20,224 nucleotides of DNA from Giesbergeria sp. (lineage in GTDB: Bacteria; Pseudomonadota; Gammaproteobacteria; Burkholderiales; Burkholderiaceae_C), in NCBI GenBank assembly GCA_017987055.1, contig JAGNUJ010000018.1, positions 1 through 20,224 on the forward strand, given 5' to 3'. The stretch's first letter is position 1, and each line of letters starts with the position of its first letter. Below, piece by piece: positions 1 through 8,138 of this stretch. The notes under the pieces were generated by a model, which worked only from the letters and a program-made list of their open reading frames with translations, made no database searches and was not told where the DNA came from. The translations under genes and the position numbers were made by a program.

Positions 1-82
1 ACGCCGTTCATCGTCGCGGCGGCTTTTTACCTGACCATGACCTTGGTGCTGACCTGGGGCTTCCAGTATTTGGAGAGACGCT

Positions 83-102
<20 letters not shown>
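1..102 (+). CDS. C-terminus of polar amino-acid ABC transporter permease (partial)
   Basis: The window opens inside a reading frame that ends with TAA at 100-102; 33 residues are visible. They form a hydrophobic stretch ([20 protein letters not shown]) ending in [11 protein letters not shown] last membrane helix followed by a short basic LE-x-RY tail is typical of HisM/GlnP-type permeases of polar amino-acid importers. The next gene is the matching ATPase and overlaps this one or follows within 25 bp, so the two are almost certainly co-transcribed. The substrate cannot be read from this fragment. The start and the periplasmic binding protein lie outside the window. Confidence 0.8.
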
Positions 103-880
<778 letters not shown>

Positions 881-909
881 AGCCACGGCGTTGATAACCG
901 CCCCTAACT

Positions 910-938
910 TTGGCAAAGTTCAGGCAAAGCTGTGTAAA
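910..938 (+). promoter_or_regulatory. Candidate sigma70 promoter for the RcnB-like gene
   Basis: In the 166-bp gap between the ABC ATPase and the RcnB-like gene, TTGGCA (910-915) and TGTAAA (933-938) are 17 bp apart, matching consensus at 5/6 and 4/6 positions. This would leave a leader of about 100 nt before the ATG at 1047. No other clear element is seen in the gap apart from a weak dyad (GGCGTT-gat-AACCGCC, 887-902) just after the ATPase stop. The call rests on pattern matching alone. Confidence 0.3.
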
Positions 939-1046
939 ACCGGTTAACAAAGTGCCTTCTATCGCGCGAGGCAAGGCAAGATAGGTGTTGTTGCCCGTAT
1001 TGATACGGCTTTTTGCTTCTCTCTGCACTGAGGAAAGGGACTTCAC

Positions 1047-1496
1047 ATGACCCGCTTGATCCGCTCTATTTGCCTTGCCGGCGCCGCCCTCGCTTTGGGG
1101 GTTTCTATGGCGCAGGCGCAGCCCCAGCACGATCGCGACCACCGGGGCGATCGCCCCTCTCAGGCGCAGCGCCACCACGGCGGTCCACCGCCCCATGCCC
1201 ATCGCCCGCAACGGCCTGACTACCGCCCTGACCATCGGCCCGGCTACCGACCCGACTACCGGCCGGCGCCGCTGCCGTACTACCAAGGCGGGCGCGGTGT
1301 GGGGCCCAACCACAATTGGCACCGGGGCAGCCGGATACCGCCGGCGTACCGCACGCGCCATTACGTGGTCAATGACTGGCGCAGCCACCGCCTCTCGGCG
1401 CCGCCGCGCGGCCACTACTGGGTGCAAAACGGCGCCGACTACCTGTTGGTCGCCATTGCCACCGGCGTGATTGCACAAATCATCATGAGCCGCTGA
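1047..1496 (+). CDS. RcnB-family periplasmic protein
   Basis: A 149-aa secreted protein. The first ~24 residues form a Sec signal peptide (MTRLIRSICLAGAALALGVSMAQA), with cleavage likely after AQA. The middle (about 25-90) is low-complexity and rich in His, Arg, Pro, Asp and Tyr, with a repeated unit of the form DYRPDHRPGYRPDYRP. The C-terminal ~45 residues (HYVVNDWRSHRLSAPPRGHYWVQNGADYLLVAIATGVI) match the conserved part of RcnB-like proteins, named after the E. coli periplasmic nickel/cobalt homeostasis factor. The family match is well supported; a metal role here is inference from the family and from the histidine content. AGGAAAGG lies about 8 nt before the ATG. It is convergent with ruvC, 22 bp away. 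Confidence 0.82.
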   Translation: MTRLIRSICLAGAALALGVSMAQAQPQHDRDHRGDRPSQAQRHHGGPPPHAHRPQRPDYRPDHRPGYRPDYRPAPLPYYQGGRGVGPNHNWHRGSRIPPAYRTRHYVVNDWRSHRLSAPPRGHYWVQNGADYLLVAIATGVIAQIIMSR

Positions 1497-1500
1497 CCCG

Positions 1501-1518
1501 GCCTTAGTGGCCCAAGGC
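1501..1518. terminator. Small hairpin between convergent rcnB-like gene and ruvC
   Basis: GCCTT-agtggccc-AAGGC fills the 22-bp gap between the two convergent stop codons. The stem is only 5 bp and there is no T-run on either side, so it is at best a weak terminator. Confidence 0.25.
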
Positions 1519-2067
1519 TCAGTAACTGCGCCCGCCCTTGTACATCGCGTGCTGGCGCCGTTGCAGCGTGCCGCCTTCGGCCAGCCGGGCCATCGCCGCG
1601 CCGACGTGGGCGTGGGTGATGGCCATGCCCAGCGCGTCGGCGGCGTCGCTGCCGGGCAGGGTGGGCAGTTGCAGCAGGCGGCGCACCATTTCTTGCACTT
1701 GGCTTTTGGCGGCGCGGCCTTGGCCGACGATGGCTTTTTTCATTTGCAGCGCGGTGTATTCGGCCACCGGCAGGTTGCTGGCCACCAGCGCCGTAATCGC
1801 CGCGCCGCGCGCTTGCCCCAGCAGCAGCGTGGACTGCGGGTTGACGTTGACAAACACAATCTCCACCGTCGATTGGTCTGGCTGGTAGCGCGCCACCACT
1901 TCAGTGATGCCGTCAAACAAAATCTTCAGCCGCCCCGGCAAATCGCCCAGTGCCAGCGCCGTGGTGCGGATGGTGCCGCTGGCGACGTAGCCCAGCTGCT
2001 GGCCTTGCACGTCGATCACGCCAAAGCCGGTGGTTTGCAGGCCGGGGTCGATGCCAAGGATTCTCAT
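1519..2067 (-). CDS. ruvC: Crossover junction endodeoxyribonuclease RuvC
   Basis: RuvC resolves Holliday junctions during recombinational repair as a dimer that works with the RuvAB branch-migration motor. The 182-aa length is normal for a full-length protein. The N-terminus [17 protein letters not shown] carries the first catalytic aspartate D7. The second acidic residue is E69 in [21 protein letters not shown], and the C-terminal pair is D141 and D144 in [16 protein letters not shown], so all four RNase H-fold acidic residues are in place. ruvA and ruvB are not adjacent: the gene stands alone, convergent with the RcnB-like gene downstream, with a repeat copy and an unrelated oxidoreductase upstream. 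The ATG at 2067 is the natural start because the protein begins directly with the beta-strand carrying D7. Confidence 0.96.
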   Translation of the reverse strand: MRILGIDPGLQTTGFGVIDVQGQQLGYVASGTIRTTALALGDLPGRLKILFDGITEVVARYQPDQSTVEIVFVNVNPQSTLLLGQARGAAITALVASNLPVAEYTALQMKKAIVGQGRAAKSQVQEMVRRLLQLPTLPGSDAADALGMAITHAHVGAAMARLAEGGTLQRRQHAMYKGGRSY

Positions 2068-2079
2068 TAATTTGCTCTA

Positions 2080-2132
2080 TTATTAATAGCTGCTAGCGCA
2101 GGTATTTAAAGGGTTTGAGGCCTATTTTATCC
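2080..2132 (+). repeat. Interspersed repeat copy R1 (upstream of ruvC)
   Basis: The core reads AATAGCTGCTAGCGCAGGTA, followed by TTTAAAGGGTTTGAGGCCTATTTT. It shares about 40 bases with copies at 4563-4617, 13788-13840 and 15351-15409, which are in the opposite orientation. It fills most of the 80-bp gap between ruvC and the oxidoreductase gene. The arms CTAGCGC and GGGCTAG of the consensus are nearly complementary, so a short stem is possible; in this copy the right arm is degraded (GGGTTTG). Confidence 0.8.
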
Positions 2133-2147
2133 ATAATTACGCCTTTT

Positions 2148-3404
2148 TTAGCCTGCGGCGCGGGTTTGGTTCAGCGTCAGGCTGTTGGCCGGGCGCTCAA
2201 TGCACCAGGTGCCGGCGGGGTGGTAAATGTAGGGTACGCAGCCGTTGCAGTTGCTGCAGCCCGATTGCGTTAATGCCCCGCTTTGGAACAGCTTGACCAG
2301 CGCCGGCTCGTGGATCAGCGCGCGTGCCAGCACCACGGCCTCAAAGCCGTCGGCCAGCGCGGTGCGCACGTTGTCCATTGATTTCACGCCGCCCAAGTAG
2401 CCCAGCGGCACATCGACGGCGGCGCGAATTTGGCGCGAATACTCCAGAAAATACATCTCCTTGAACGCCACTTTGGGCGCGCCCATTTGTGACAGCTTCA
2501 GCATCAGCGGCGTCAGCCAGCCGCTGCCTTTGAGCACTTTTTGCATTTCGTCCATGTTGAAGTTGCTACCAAACATGAACCAGCCCGACTCGATATTGCG
2601 CCCGCCCGAGAGCACCAGCATGTCGGCACCGGCCGCTTGCAGCGCCTTGGCCGTCACGATGGCGTCTTGCACCGTGGCACCGCCGGGCACGCCGTCGGCG
2701 ACGTTGATTTTGGCCAGCACTGCCATATCACGCCCGACGGCTTGTTTGACGCGGCGCAGCACTTCGGCCGGAAAGCGGGCGCGGTTTTCGGCGCTGGCGC
2801 CCCAAGCGTCTTTGCGTTTGTTCGACAGCGGCGAGATAAATTGGTTGAGCAAATAGCCGTGGCCCATGTGGATTTCGACCGCGTCAAAGCCAGCTTCGCG
2901 GCACAGCTGGGCGGCGGTGACGAATTCGCTGGCGACGCGCTCCATGTCGGCCTCGTTCATGGCGCGCTGCCAGTAGTTGCCGCGCAGCAGGCCAGCTTTG
3001 TTCAGCCCTGACGAGGCGCTCATCGTCGCGCCTTGGACTTTGCACGAGGTGACAAACGAGCCGCCGTGGGTAATCTGAAAGCTGATGCGCCCGCCCTCGT
3101 CGTGTACCGCTTGGGCCAGCGCTTTGAGGTCGGGCAGGATGCTGGGGCGCAGCCAGATTTGGTTCTCCAGCGTGCGCCCGACTTCGGAGACTGCGCCATA
3201 GGCCACGGTGGTCAGGCCGACGCCGCCGGCGGCCATGTCGCGGTGGTGTTTCAGCAGCGCTTTGGACGGCGCGCCAGCGACGCACATGCCTTCGTTGGCA
3301 CCGGCGCGGATAAAGCGGTTGCGCAGCGTGATTGGCCCTAGCTGGAAGGGTGCGAACGGGTCGAGCGATGCGAGTGACTCGCCAAGGGGGGAAGTAGTGG
3401 TCAT
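2148..3404 (-). CDS. NADH:flavin oxidoreductase, Old Yellow Enzyme family
   Basis: A 418-aa FMN-dependent TIM-barrel ene-reductase/dienoyl-CoA-reductase-like protein. Visible family features: PFAPFQLGPITLRNRFIRAGANEG at the N-terminus, FQITHGG (H113), and the phosphate/substrate region EIHMGHGYLLNQFISPLSNKR (H179, H182) followed by AWGASAENRARFPAEVLRRV. Near the C-terminus lies C383-x2-C386-x2-C389-x11-C401 in CSNCNGCVPYIYHPAGTWC, which resembles but does not equal the C-x2-C-x3-C-x11-C iron-sulfur motif of 2,4-dienoyl-CoA reductase. There is no NAD(P)-binding C-terminal domain. The substrate is unknown. ATG 3404 is preferred over upstream ATG 3455 because AGGAG lies 10 nt before it and the extra residues are unlike the family. 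It is read in the same direction as the mtgA unit, 90 bp behind it. Confidence 0.9.
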   Translation of the reverse strand: MTTTSPLGESLASLDPFAPFQLGPITLRNRFIRAGANEGMCVAGAPSKALLKHHRDMAAGGVGLTTVAYGAVSEVGRTLENQIWLRPSILPDLKALAQAVHDEGGRISFQITHGGSFVTSCKVQGATMSASSGLNKAGLLRGNYWQRAMNEADMERVASEFVTAAQLCREAGFDAVEIHMGHGYLLNQFISPLSNKRKDAWGASAENRARFPAEVLRRVKQAVGRDMAVLAKINVADGVPGGATVQDAIVTAKALQAAGADMLVLSGGRNIESGWFMFGSNFNMDEMQKVLKGSGWLTPLMLKLSQMGAPKVAFKEMYFLEYSRQIRAAVDVPLGYLGGVKSMDNVRTALADGFEAVVLARALIHEPALVKLFQSGALTQSGCSNCNGCVPYIYHPAGTWCIERPANSLTLNQTRAAG

Positions 3405-3494
3405 TGCAGGTGGTCTCCTGCGGCGATTGTGGTGACGCACGCCCCGGCTTGGCATCGTCTGTTTGGGGGCTTTTGCCTGCCTCCTCAGTGCAAT

Positions 3495-4250
3495 TTACGG
3501 CAACTGCGCGTTGCGCATGCGCCCGGCAATCGCCCGGGTTCTGCCGGCCAGATAGGCCGAGCCGGGGGTTTTTTCAAAGCGCTTGGGCGCGGGCAGCATC
3601 ACTGCCAAGCGCGCCGCCTCGTTCGGTGCCAAGCGGGCGGCGCTTTTTTTGAAGTAGTGCTGCGCGGCGGCTTCAGCGCCAAACACGCCGTTGCCCCATT
3701 CGACGTTGTTGAGGTAAATCTCCAAGATGCGCTGTTTGCTGAGCAGGTTTTCCAGCAGCAGCGTCAGCACCAATTCTTGGCCTTTGCGGATGAGATTGCG
3801 CTCGCTCGACAGCAGCAGGTTTTTGGCCAGCTGCTGGGTGATGGTCGAGCCGCCGCGTATTTTGGGTGCCGGCACGGCCAGCGCCGCAGCGCGGGGCGAT
3901 TTGGCTTGCAGGCGCTCGGCTTTGGCTTGGGCAAGCGCTTCGGCTTTGGCGTTGCGCTCCCAAGCCTTTTCGAGCGCGTTCCAGTCGATGCCGTCGTGCT
4001 GGGTAAAGCGGTCGTCCTCGGCGGCGATGACGGCGCGCTTTAAGTGGTCCGAGATGTGCGCATAGGGCACCCACTGTTGGCGCCAGCGCAGCGGCTGCGG
4101 GCTGCTGATTTGCGCCCAAGCCTCGGAGCGTTGAAAGGCCGTCGATTCCGGGTCGAATACCGCCATGGCGGCAATGCGGCCGATGAACAGCAGTTGCAGT
4201 GCCAGCAAGGCCAGCACGACGAGGCCGAGCCAGCGCAACAGGGCTTTCAT
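3495..4250 (-). CDS. mtgA: Monofunctional biosynthetic peptidoglycan transglycosylase
   Basis: MtgA polymerises lipid II into glycan strands at the outer face of the inner membrane. The 251-aa protein has one N-terminal membrane helix (about residues 5-27) and a GT51 domain: AAEDDRF with catalytic E78, RGGSTITQQLAKNLLL (132-147) and the ERNLIRKGQELVLTLLLE helix (150-167), then EIYLNNVEWGNGVFGAEAAAQHYF. No transpeptidase domain follows, which separates it from class A PBPs. Residues about 101-129 are an Ala/Lys-rich insertion just before RGGST that E. coli-type MtgA lacks. It starts 7 bp after the aroE stop and is the last gene of a minus-strand operon. The downstream oxidoreductase begins 90 bp later. 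Confidence 0.95.
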   Translation of the reverse strand: MKALLRWLGLVVLALLALQLLFIGRIAAMAVFDPESTAFQRSEAWAQISSPQPLRWRQQWVPYAHISDHLKRAVIAAEDDRFTQHDGIDWNALEKAWERNAKAEALAQAKAERLQAKSPRAAALAVPAPKIRGGSTITQQLAKNLLLSSERNLIRKGQELVLTLLLENLLSKQRILEIYLNNVEWGNGVFGAEAAAQHYFKKSAARLAPNEAARLAVMLPAPKRFEKTPGSAYLAGRTRAIAGRMRNAQLP

Positions 4251-4257
4251 TGGTGGA

Positions 4258-5145
4258 TTAGGCAGCGGTGGCCATCAGCGCACGCAACTCGGCCAGCACG
4301 GGCGCGCCGGGGGGGCGCACGCCGCGCCAGATGGCAAAGGCTTCGGCAGCTTGTTCGACCAACATCCCCAAACCGTCGCGCGGCTGCGCGCCGTGCTGTG
4401 TTGCCCAGTCCAAAAAGCCTTGCGCCGCTGCGCCGTACATCATGTCGTAGGCCAAGCTGCCCGCGCGCAGCACGCTGGCCGGCACCGGCACCGCGTCGCC
4501 GGCCAAGCTGCTGGCGCTGGCGTTGATAACCACGTCAAAACTGCCGTCCAATGACCCATTTATAGCCAAATCGACCTCTAGCCCTTTGTTGGTATGCGCT
4601 AGCAGCTCTGTTTTTTGTAGCACGGCGATGCTGCAGTGCGCTTGCACCAGCGCCTGCGCCCGCTCCAGCGTGCGGTTGCTGACGACGATGCGGCGCGGCC
4701 CCGCTGCCAGCAGCGGGCCGAGCGCACCGGCCGCCGCGCCGCCCGCGCCAATCAGCAGCAGGTCGCGCCCGGCCAGATCGACGCCGGCGTTGCGGGTGAT
4801 GTCGGCCACCAGCCCTAAGCCGTCGGTGTTGTCCGCGACGATCTGGCCGTCGATAAAACTCAGCGTGTTGGCGGCACCGGCCAGTTGCACGCGCTGGCTG
4901 CACTGCGTGGCCAACTGCGCCGCTTGCAATTTGAACGGCACGGTGATGTTGCAGCCGCGCCCGCCGCTGGCGGCAAAATCGCGCAGCGCCTGTGCAAAGC
5001 CGTCCAGCGGTACGAGCCGGCGCTCATAGGTCAGCGCTTGGCCAGTGAGTTCGGCAAAACGGGCGTGAATCCACGGCGAGCGGCTGTGCTCGACCGGGTG
5101 GCCCATCACGCAATACGCGTCGATATTTGTTATGGAAGCGCTCAT
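4258..5145 (-). CDS. aroE: Shikimate dehydrogenase (with repeat-derived insertion)
   Basis: AroE reduces 3-dehydroshikimate to shikimate with NADPH, the fourth step of the chorismate pathway. The family features are intact: substrate motif VMGHPVEHSRSP (13-24), GCNITVPFK with catalytic K72, AANTLS (N93), DNTDG with D108, the NADPH loop GAGGAAAG (133-140) and VVINASASSL. At 295 aa it is about 20 residues longer than E. coli AroE. The extra length sits at about residues 176-197 (LQKTELLAHTNKGLEVDLAI and neighbours), between the SNRT cofactor region and the INASASSL strand. It is encoded by an in-frame copy of the interspersed repeat (4563-4617). The ATG overlaps the stop of the TonB-like gene in TCAT (5142-5145, a 4-bp overlap); mtgA follows after 7 bp. 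Confidence 0.95.
   Translation of the reverse strand: MSASITNIDAYCVMGHPVEHSRSPWIHARFAELTGQALTYERRLVPLDGFAQALRDFAASGGRGCNITVPFKLQAAQLATQCSQRVQLAGAANTLSFIDGQIVADNTDGLGLVADITRNAGVDLAGRDLLLIGAGGAAAGALGPLLAAGPRRIVVSNRTLERAQALVQAHCSIAVLQKTELLAHTNKGLEVDLAINGSLDGSFDVVINASASSLAGDAVPVPASVLRAGSLAYDMMYGAAAQGFLDWATQHGAQPRDGLGMLVEQAAEAFAIWRGVRPPGAPVLAELRALMATAA
4563..4617 (-). repeat. Interspersed repeat copy R2, inside aroE
   Basis: On the minus strand this reads CAGAGCTGCTAGCGCATACC, followed by AACAAAGGGCTAGAGGTCGATTTGGCTA, the same family as R1, R4 and R5. It lies wholly within aroE and adds codons without a stop or frame change. The other clear copies are intergenic. Confidence 0.85.
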
Positions 5146-6002
5146 TGCACGCTGGTCTCTAAAGTCTGGTCGCGCGTAAATTTAAAGCGCGAGACCACGG
5201 CAATTTGGTCGGCTTGGCGGCGCATTTCGGCGTTGAAACTGCCAAACGGGCCAGCGGCGCGGGCGATGGCTTGGGCGCGCTTGTCCAGCAGGTGGTTGCC
5301 CGAGCCTTGGACGATTTCGGTCTCCAGCACGCGCCCGTCGTGGTTGACGGTGACGATCATCGTCAGCTCGCCGTAGAGCTTTTTGCCGCCCTGCTCGGGA
5401 AAGTTATCGGTGCCTTTGTCCTCGACTTTGCGGCGCATCGCGTCGTAGTAAATCGCATACACCTCTTCGCGCGTGGCCGGGCTGATGAAGCGCTTTTTCG
5501 GGCGCGCGTTTTCTTCGTTGATGCGCTTTTCAATCTCGGCCAGCAGTTTGATCAGTTGGCGGCGCTTGTCCTCTTGCTCGCTGCTGGCGTTGCTTTGGCT
5601 GGCCGGGCGCGGGTCGGGGGGCGGCAGGGCGGCCAGTTGTTGGCGCAGTTGGGCCAGAAGCTGGGTTTGCTGCTCTTGCAGCGCGTCCATTTTTTGCTGC
5701 GCGTCTTCAAAGTCGTTGCCAACGGCGGTCAGTGCCGAATACGGCAGCGGGCTGGTGGCGCGCCCCTTGTCGGCCTCGCCGCCACCGGCCAGTGCAAATT
5801 GGGCGATGGCTTGGGCTTTGTCGGGGCGCTCGGTCGATTTGGCGTTGACCAAAATCACTTCCAGCGGCGTGTCTTGGAACACGCGGTTAAAGCCCTCAGG
5901 GTCAACAAAGCGCACCGATAACACGACGGCGTGCAGCAAGACAGATGCACTCAGCGCGAGCTGCAGCGTGCTCAGTGACGGGAAGAAGGCGGGAAGTTTC
6001 AC
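5142..6002 (-). CDS. TonB-family energy-transducer-like protein
   Basis: A 286-aa inner-membrane-anchored protein of the TonB superfamily. Residues about 12-32 form a single N-terminal membrane helix (LQLALSASVLLHAVVLSVRFV). Residues about 97-165 are Gln/Glu/Leu-rich with likely coiled coil, broken by a short Pro segment (LPPPDPRP). The C-terminal ~100 residues form a TonB C-terminal fold: YYDAMRRKVEDKGTDNFP, LYGELTMIVTVNHDGRVLETEIVQGSG, then RAAGPFGSF. Canonical TonB spans the periplasm and passes proton-motive energy to outer-membrane receptors. No exbB/exbD is adjacent here, so a role in receptor energisation is inferred from the fold only. The start codon is GTG (6000-6002), overlapping the RNB gene's TGA by 4 bp; aroE follows with another 4-bp overlap. 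Confidence 0.82.
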   Translation of the reverse strand: MKLPAFFPSLSTLQLALSASVLLHAVVLSVRFVDPEGFNRVFQDTPLEVILVNAKSTERPDKAQAIAQFALAGGGEADKGRATSPLPYSALTAVGNDFEDAQQKMDALQEQQTQLLAQLRQQLAALPPPDPRPASQSNASSEQEDKRRQLIKLLAEIEKRINEENARPKKRFISPATREEVYAIYYDAMRRKVEDKGTDNFPEQGGKKLYGELTMIVTVNHDGRVLETEIVQGSGNHLLDKRAQAIARAAGPFGSFNAEMRRQADQIAVVSRFKFTRDQTLETSVQ

Positions 6003-8110
6003 GGGGCAGGATTATCGGTGCTGGCAGCAGCAGCCTCGCTGTCGCTGGGTTCGCTTATATCGACGGCAATGGCAATCGGGCCGGCGCTGGCCTCGTCGTC
6101 GTCGCCTTCGATGTCATCGACTGCAGCATCGTCGCTGGCATCGTTCGGGTCGTCCAAGCGCTCCAGCAGCGTGCCGTGCAAATCGAGCGTGATGTCGTCG
6201 ATGTCGCCCAAGCGCACCCGAATGCGTGCGCCGCGCGAGAGGTTTTGCGCGCCCAGCACCGGAAACACCAGCGGCAGCGTGTCAGCGCGCACCAAGAAGC
6301 TGCCGTCGTAGCCCTCTTTGAACACCGTGGCTTCCAGCTCGGTGATGTGGTTTTGCGCCAGATATTTCAGCGTCCAGAAGCGCTCCATGCCTGACTGGTA
6401 GCCGTTGTAGGCGCTGTAAGTGGTCTCAAAGTTGCTGATGATGGCGAACAGGTCGGCATCTTTGGGCTTGAACGGCGCGGCCAGCGCTGCCGTGTTGCCA
6501 TGGCGCGCGCAGGCAATGATTTGCCACTGGTTGACCAAGTCGGTGTAACGGCGCAGCGGCGAGGTCGCCCACGCGTAGCTTTTGACGCCAATGCCGGCGT
6601 GCGGTAGCGCCCGGGTGCCCATGCGCACTTTGACGCCCGGCGCCAAACTGGCTTGGCTGCGGTAAATGCCCGGCACGCCCAGCTCGGCCATCCAGTTGCC
6701 CCACGTGCTGTTGGCGACGATGGCCGCCTCGGCGACGATCAAATCGAGTGGCGCGCCGCGCTGGCGGGTGCTGATGACGACTTGCTCGCTGCCGTCTGGC
6801 TCGGTGCCTTTGAGGCGCTCGCTGCCGTCGGCGCTGCGCAGGCTGAAGTTGTAGTCCGGGCGGTTGAAGTTCTCGGGCTTGCCGCGCACCACTTCGCGCT
6901 GGGCTTTCAGGTGCTTGGCCAGCAGATGCAAAAATGAGAGCTGCTCGCGCACGTCCTGTAAGGCTTGCGGGGTGTTTTCGACCTCAATTGATGGGTCAAG
7001 CAGCCAGTCTTCGGTGACGATGTGGTCGAGCTGGTCGTGGCGCAGGTTGGCGCTGACGGGCACGCGCTCTAGCTTGGTCTCGGTGGCGGTGATTTCTAGC
7101 GTGGCTTCGTCGATGGTGACGTACAGCGAGACGGCGGGGTTGGCGCGCCCGGCGTCCAGCGTGTAGGTTTGCACCACGTCGTCTGGCAGCATGGTGATTT
7201 TGTAGCCCGGCATATATACCGTCGACAGCCGGTTGCGGCCGACTTGGTCGATGGCGCTGCCCGGTGTGATCGCCAAGCCCGGCGCGGCGATGTGGATGCC
7301 CAGCACCACGGTGCCCGTGCCCAAGCCTTGCAGCGACAGCGCATCGTCGATTTCCGTGGTGTTGGAGTCGTCGATCGAGTAGGCCTGCACATTGGCCAGC
7401 GGCAGGTCTTGCGGCGCAGGCGGTGCGTCCAGCGCTGGAAACGCTGTGCCTTTGGGGAAGTTATCGAACAAAAAGCGCTTCCAGTGGAACTGGTAGCTCG
7501 AATCAATCGCGCCGGCTTTTTGCAGCAGCGCCAGCGGCGCGGTGTGTGTGGCGCGGCTGGCTTCGACCACGGCTTTGTATTCGGGCGCGTTTTTGTCCGG
7601 CTTGAACAAAATTTTGTAGAGCTGTTCGCGGATCGCGTCAGGGCAGCTGCCTTGGCCTAGCTCGGCCGCCCAGTCTTCAATTTGCGCCAGCAGGGCTTTT
7701 TTCTTTTCAATCGCGGCCAGTGCTTGCTGCAAGACTTCAGGCGCGGCCTTTTTGAAGCGGCCTTTGCCAGCGCGGCGAAAGTAGTGCGGCGCTTGGTACA
7801 GCGCAAACAGCGCGCCGGCTTGCTCGCTCAGCGGCGCACTGGCCGAAAAATAGTCGCGCGCCAAGTCGGCAAAGCCAAACTCGTCTTCGGGGGCAAATTC
7901 CCACGCCAAATCTAGCTCGACGGTCTCGGCCACGGCCTGCGCCTGCGCTATCAGCTGCGCTGGTTCGGGCTTGTCGAATTTCAGCAGAATGTGGGCGCTT
8001 TTGACCTTGACCCGTTTACCAGAGTCCAGCTCAATTTGCGCCGAGGTGTCGGCTTCGGAGAGGATGCGGCCGGCCAGAAATTTGCCGGTTTCTTCAAACA
8101 GTGCGTACAT
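5999..8110 (-). CDS. RNB-domain exoribonuclease (RNase II/R family)
   Basis: A 703-aa processive 3'-5' RNA exonuclease of the RNB superfamily. The catalytic motif YSIDDSNTTEIDDALSL (244-260) supplies D247, E253, D255 and D256 for Mg2+ binding; glutamate replaces the second aspartate of E. coli RNase II, as in other EIDDA-type RNB proteins. Downstream, TVYMPGYKITMLPDDVVQTYTLDAG and SPLRRYTDLVNQWQ match the RNB core. The N-terminal ~50 residues look like a short beta-barrel (LAGRILSEADTSAQIELDSGKRVKVKSAHILLKF). The C-terminal ~50 residues are Asp/Glu/Ala/Ser-rich and probably disordered. ATG 8110 (MYALFEETGKFLAG) is chosen over the upstream ATG 8185, which would intrude on the esterase gene and adds Cys/Ser-rich unlikely sequence. 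I cannot tell RNase II from RNase R by eye, so no symbol is given. First of four tightly packed minus-strand genes. Confidence 0.92.
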   Translation of the reverse strand: MYALFEETGKFLAGRILSEADTSAQIELDSGKRVKVKSAHILLKFDKPEPAQLIAQAQAVAETVELDLAWEFAPEDEFGFADLARDYFSASAPLSEQAGALFALYQAPHYFRRAGKGRFKKAAPEVLQQALAAIEKKKALLAQIEDWAAELGQGSCPDAIREQLYKILFKPDKNAPEYKAVVEASRATHTAPLALLQKAGAIDSSYQFHWKRFLFDNFPKGTAFPALDAPPAPQDLPLANVQAYSIDDSNTTEIDDALSLQGLGTGTVVLGIHIAAPGLAITPGSAIDQVGRNRLSTVYMPGYKITMLPDDVVQTYTLDAGRANPAVSLYVTIDEATLEITATETKLERVPVSANLRHDQLDHIVTEDWLLDPSIEVENTPQALQDVREQLSFLHLLAKHLKAQREVVRGKPENFNRPDYNFSLRSADGSERLKGTEPDGSEQVVISTRQRGAPLDLIVAEAAIVANSTWGNWMAELGVPGIYRSQASLAPGVKVRMGTRALPHAGIGVKSYAWATSPLRRYTDLVNQWQIIACARHGNTAALAAPFKPKDADLFAIISNFETTYSAYNGYQSGMERFWTLKYLAQNHITELEATVFKEGYDGSFLVRADTLPLVFPVLGAQNLSRGARIRVRLGDIDDITLDLHGTLLERLDDPNDASDDAAVDDIEGDDDEASAGPIAIAVDISEPSDSEAAAASTDNPAP

Positions 8111-8138
8111 AGGCCGGCATTCTCCCACGGGTGTTGGC

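Noticed and set aside
5205..5921. Long open frame (238 aa) antisense to the TonB-like gene
   Set aside because: The product is repetitive Gly/Ala/Leu/Val sequence produced by codon bias of the real gene on the other strand; no ribosome-binding site or family signature.
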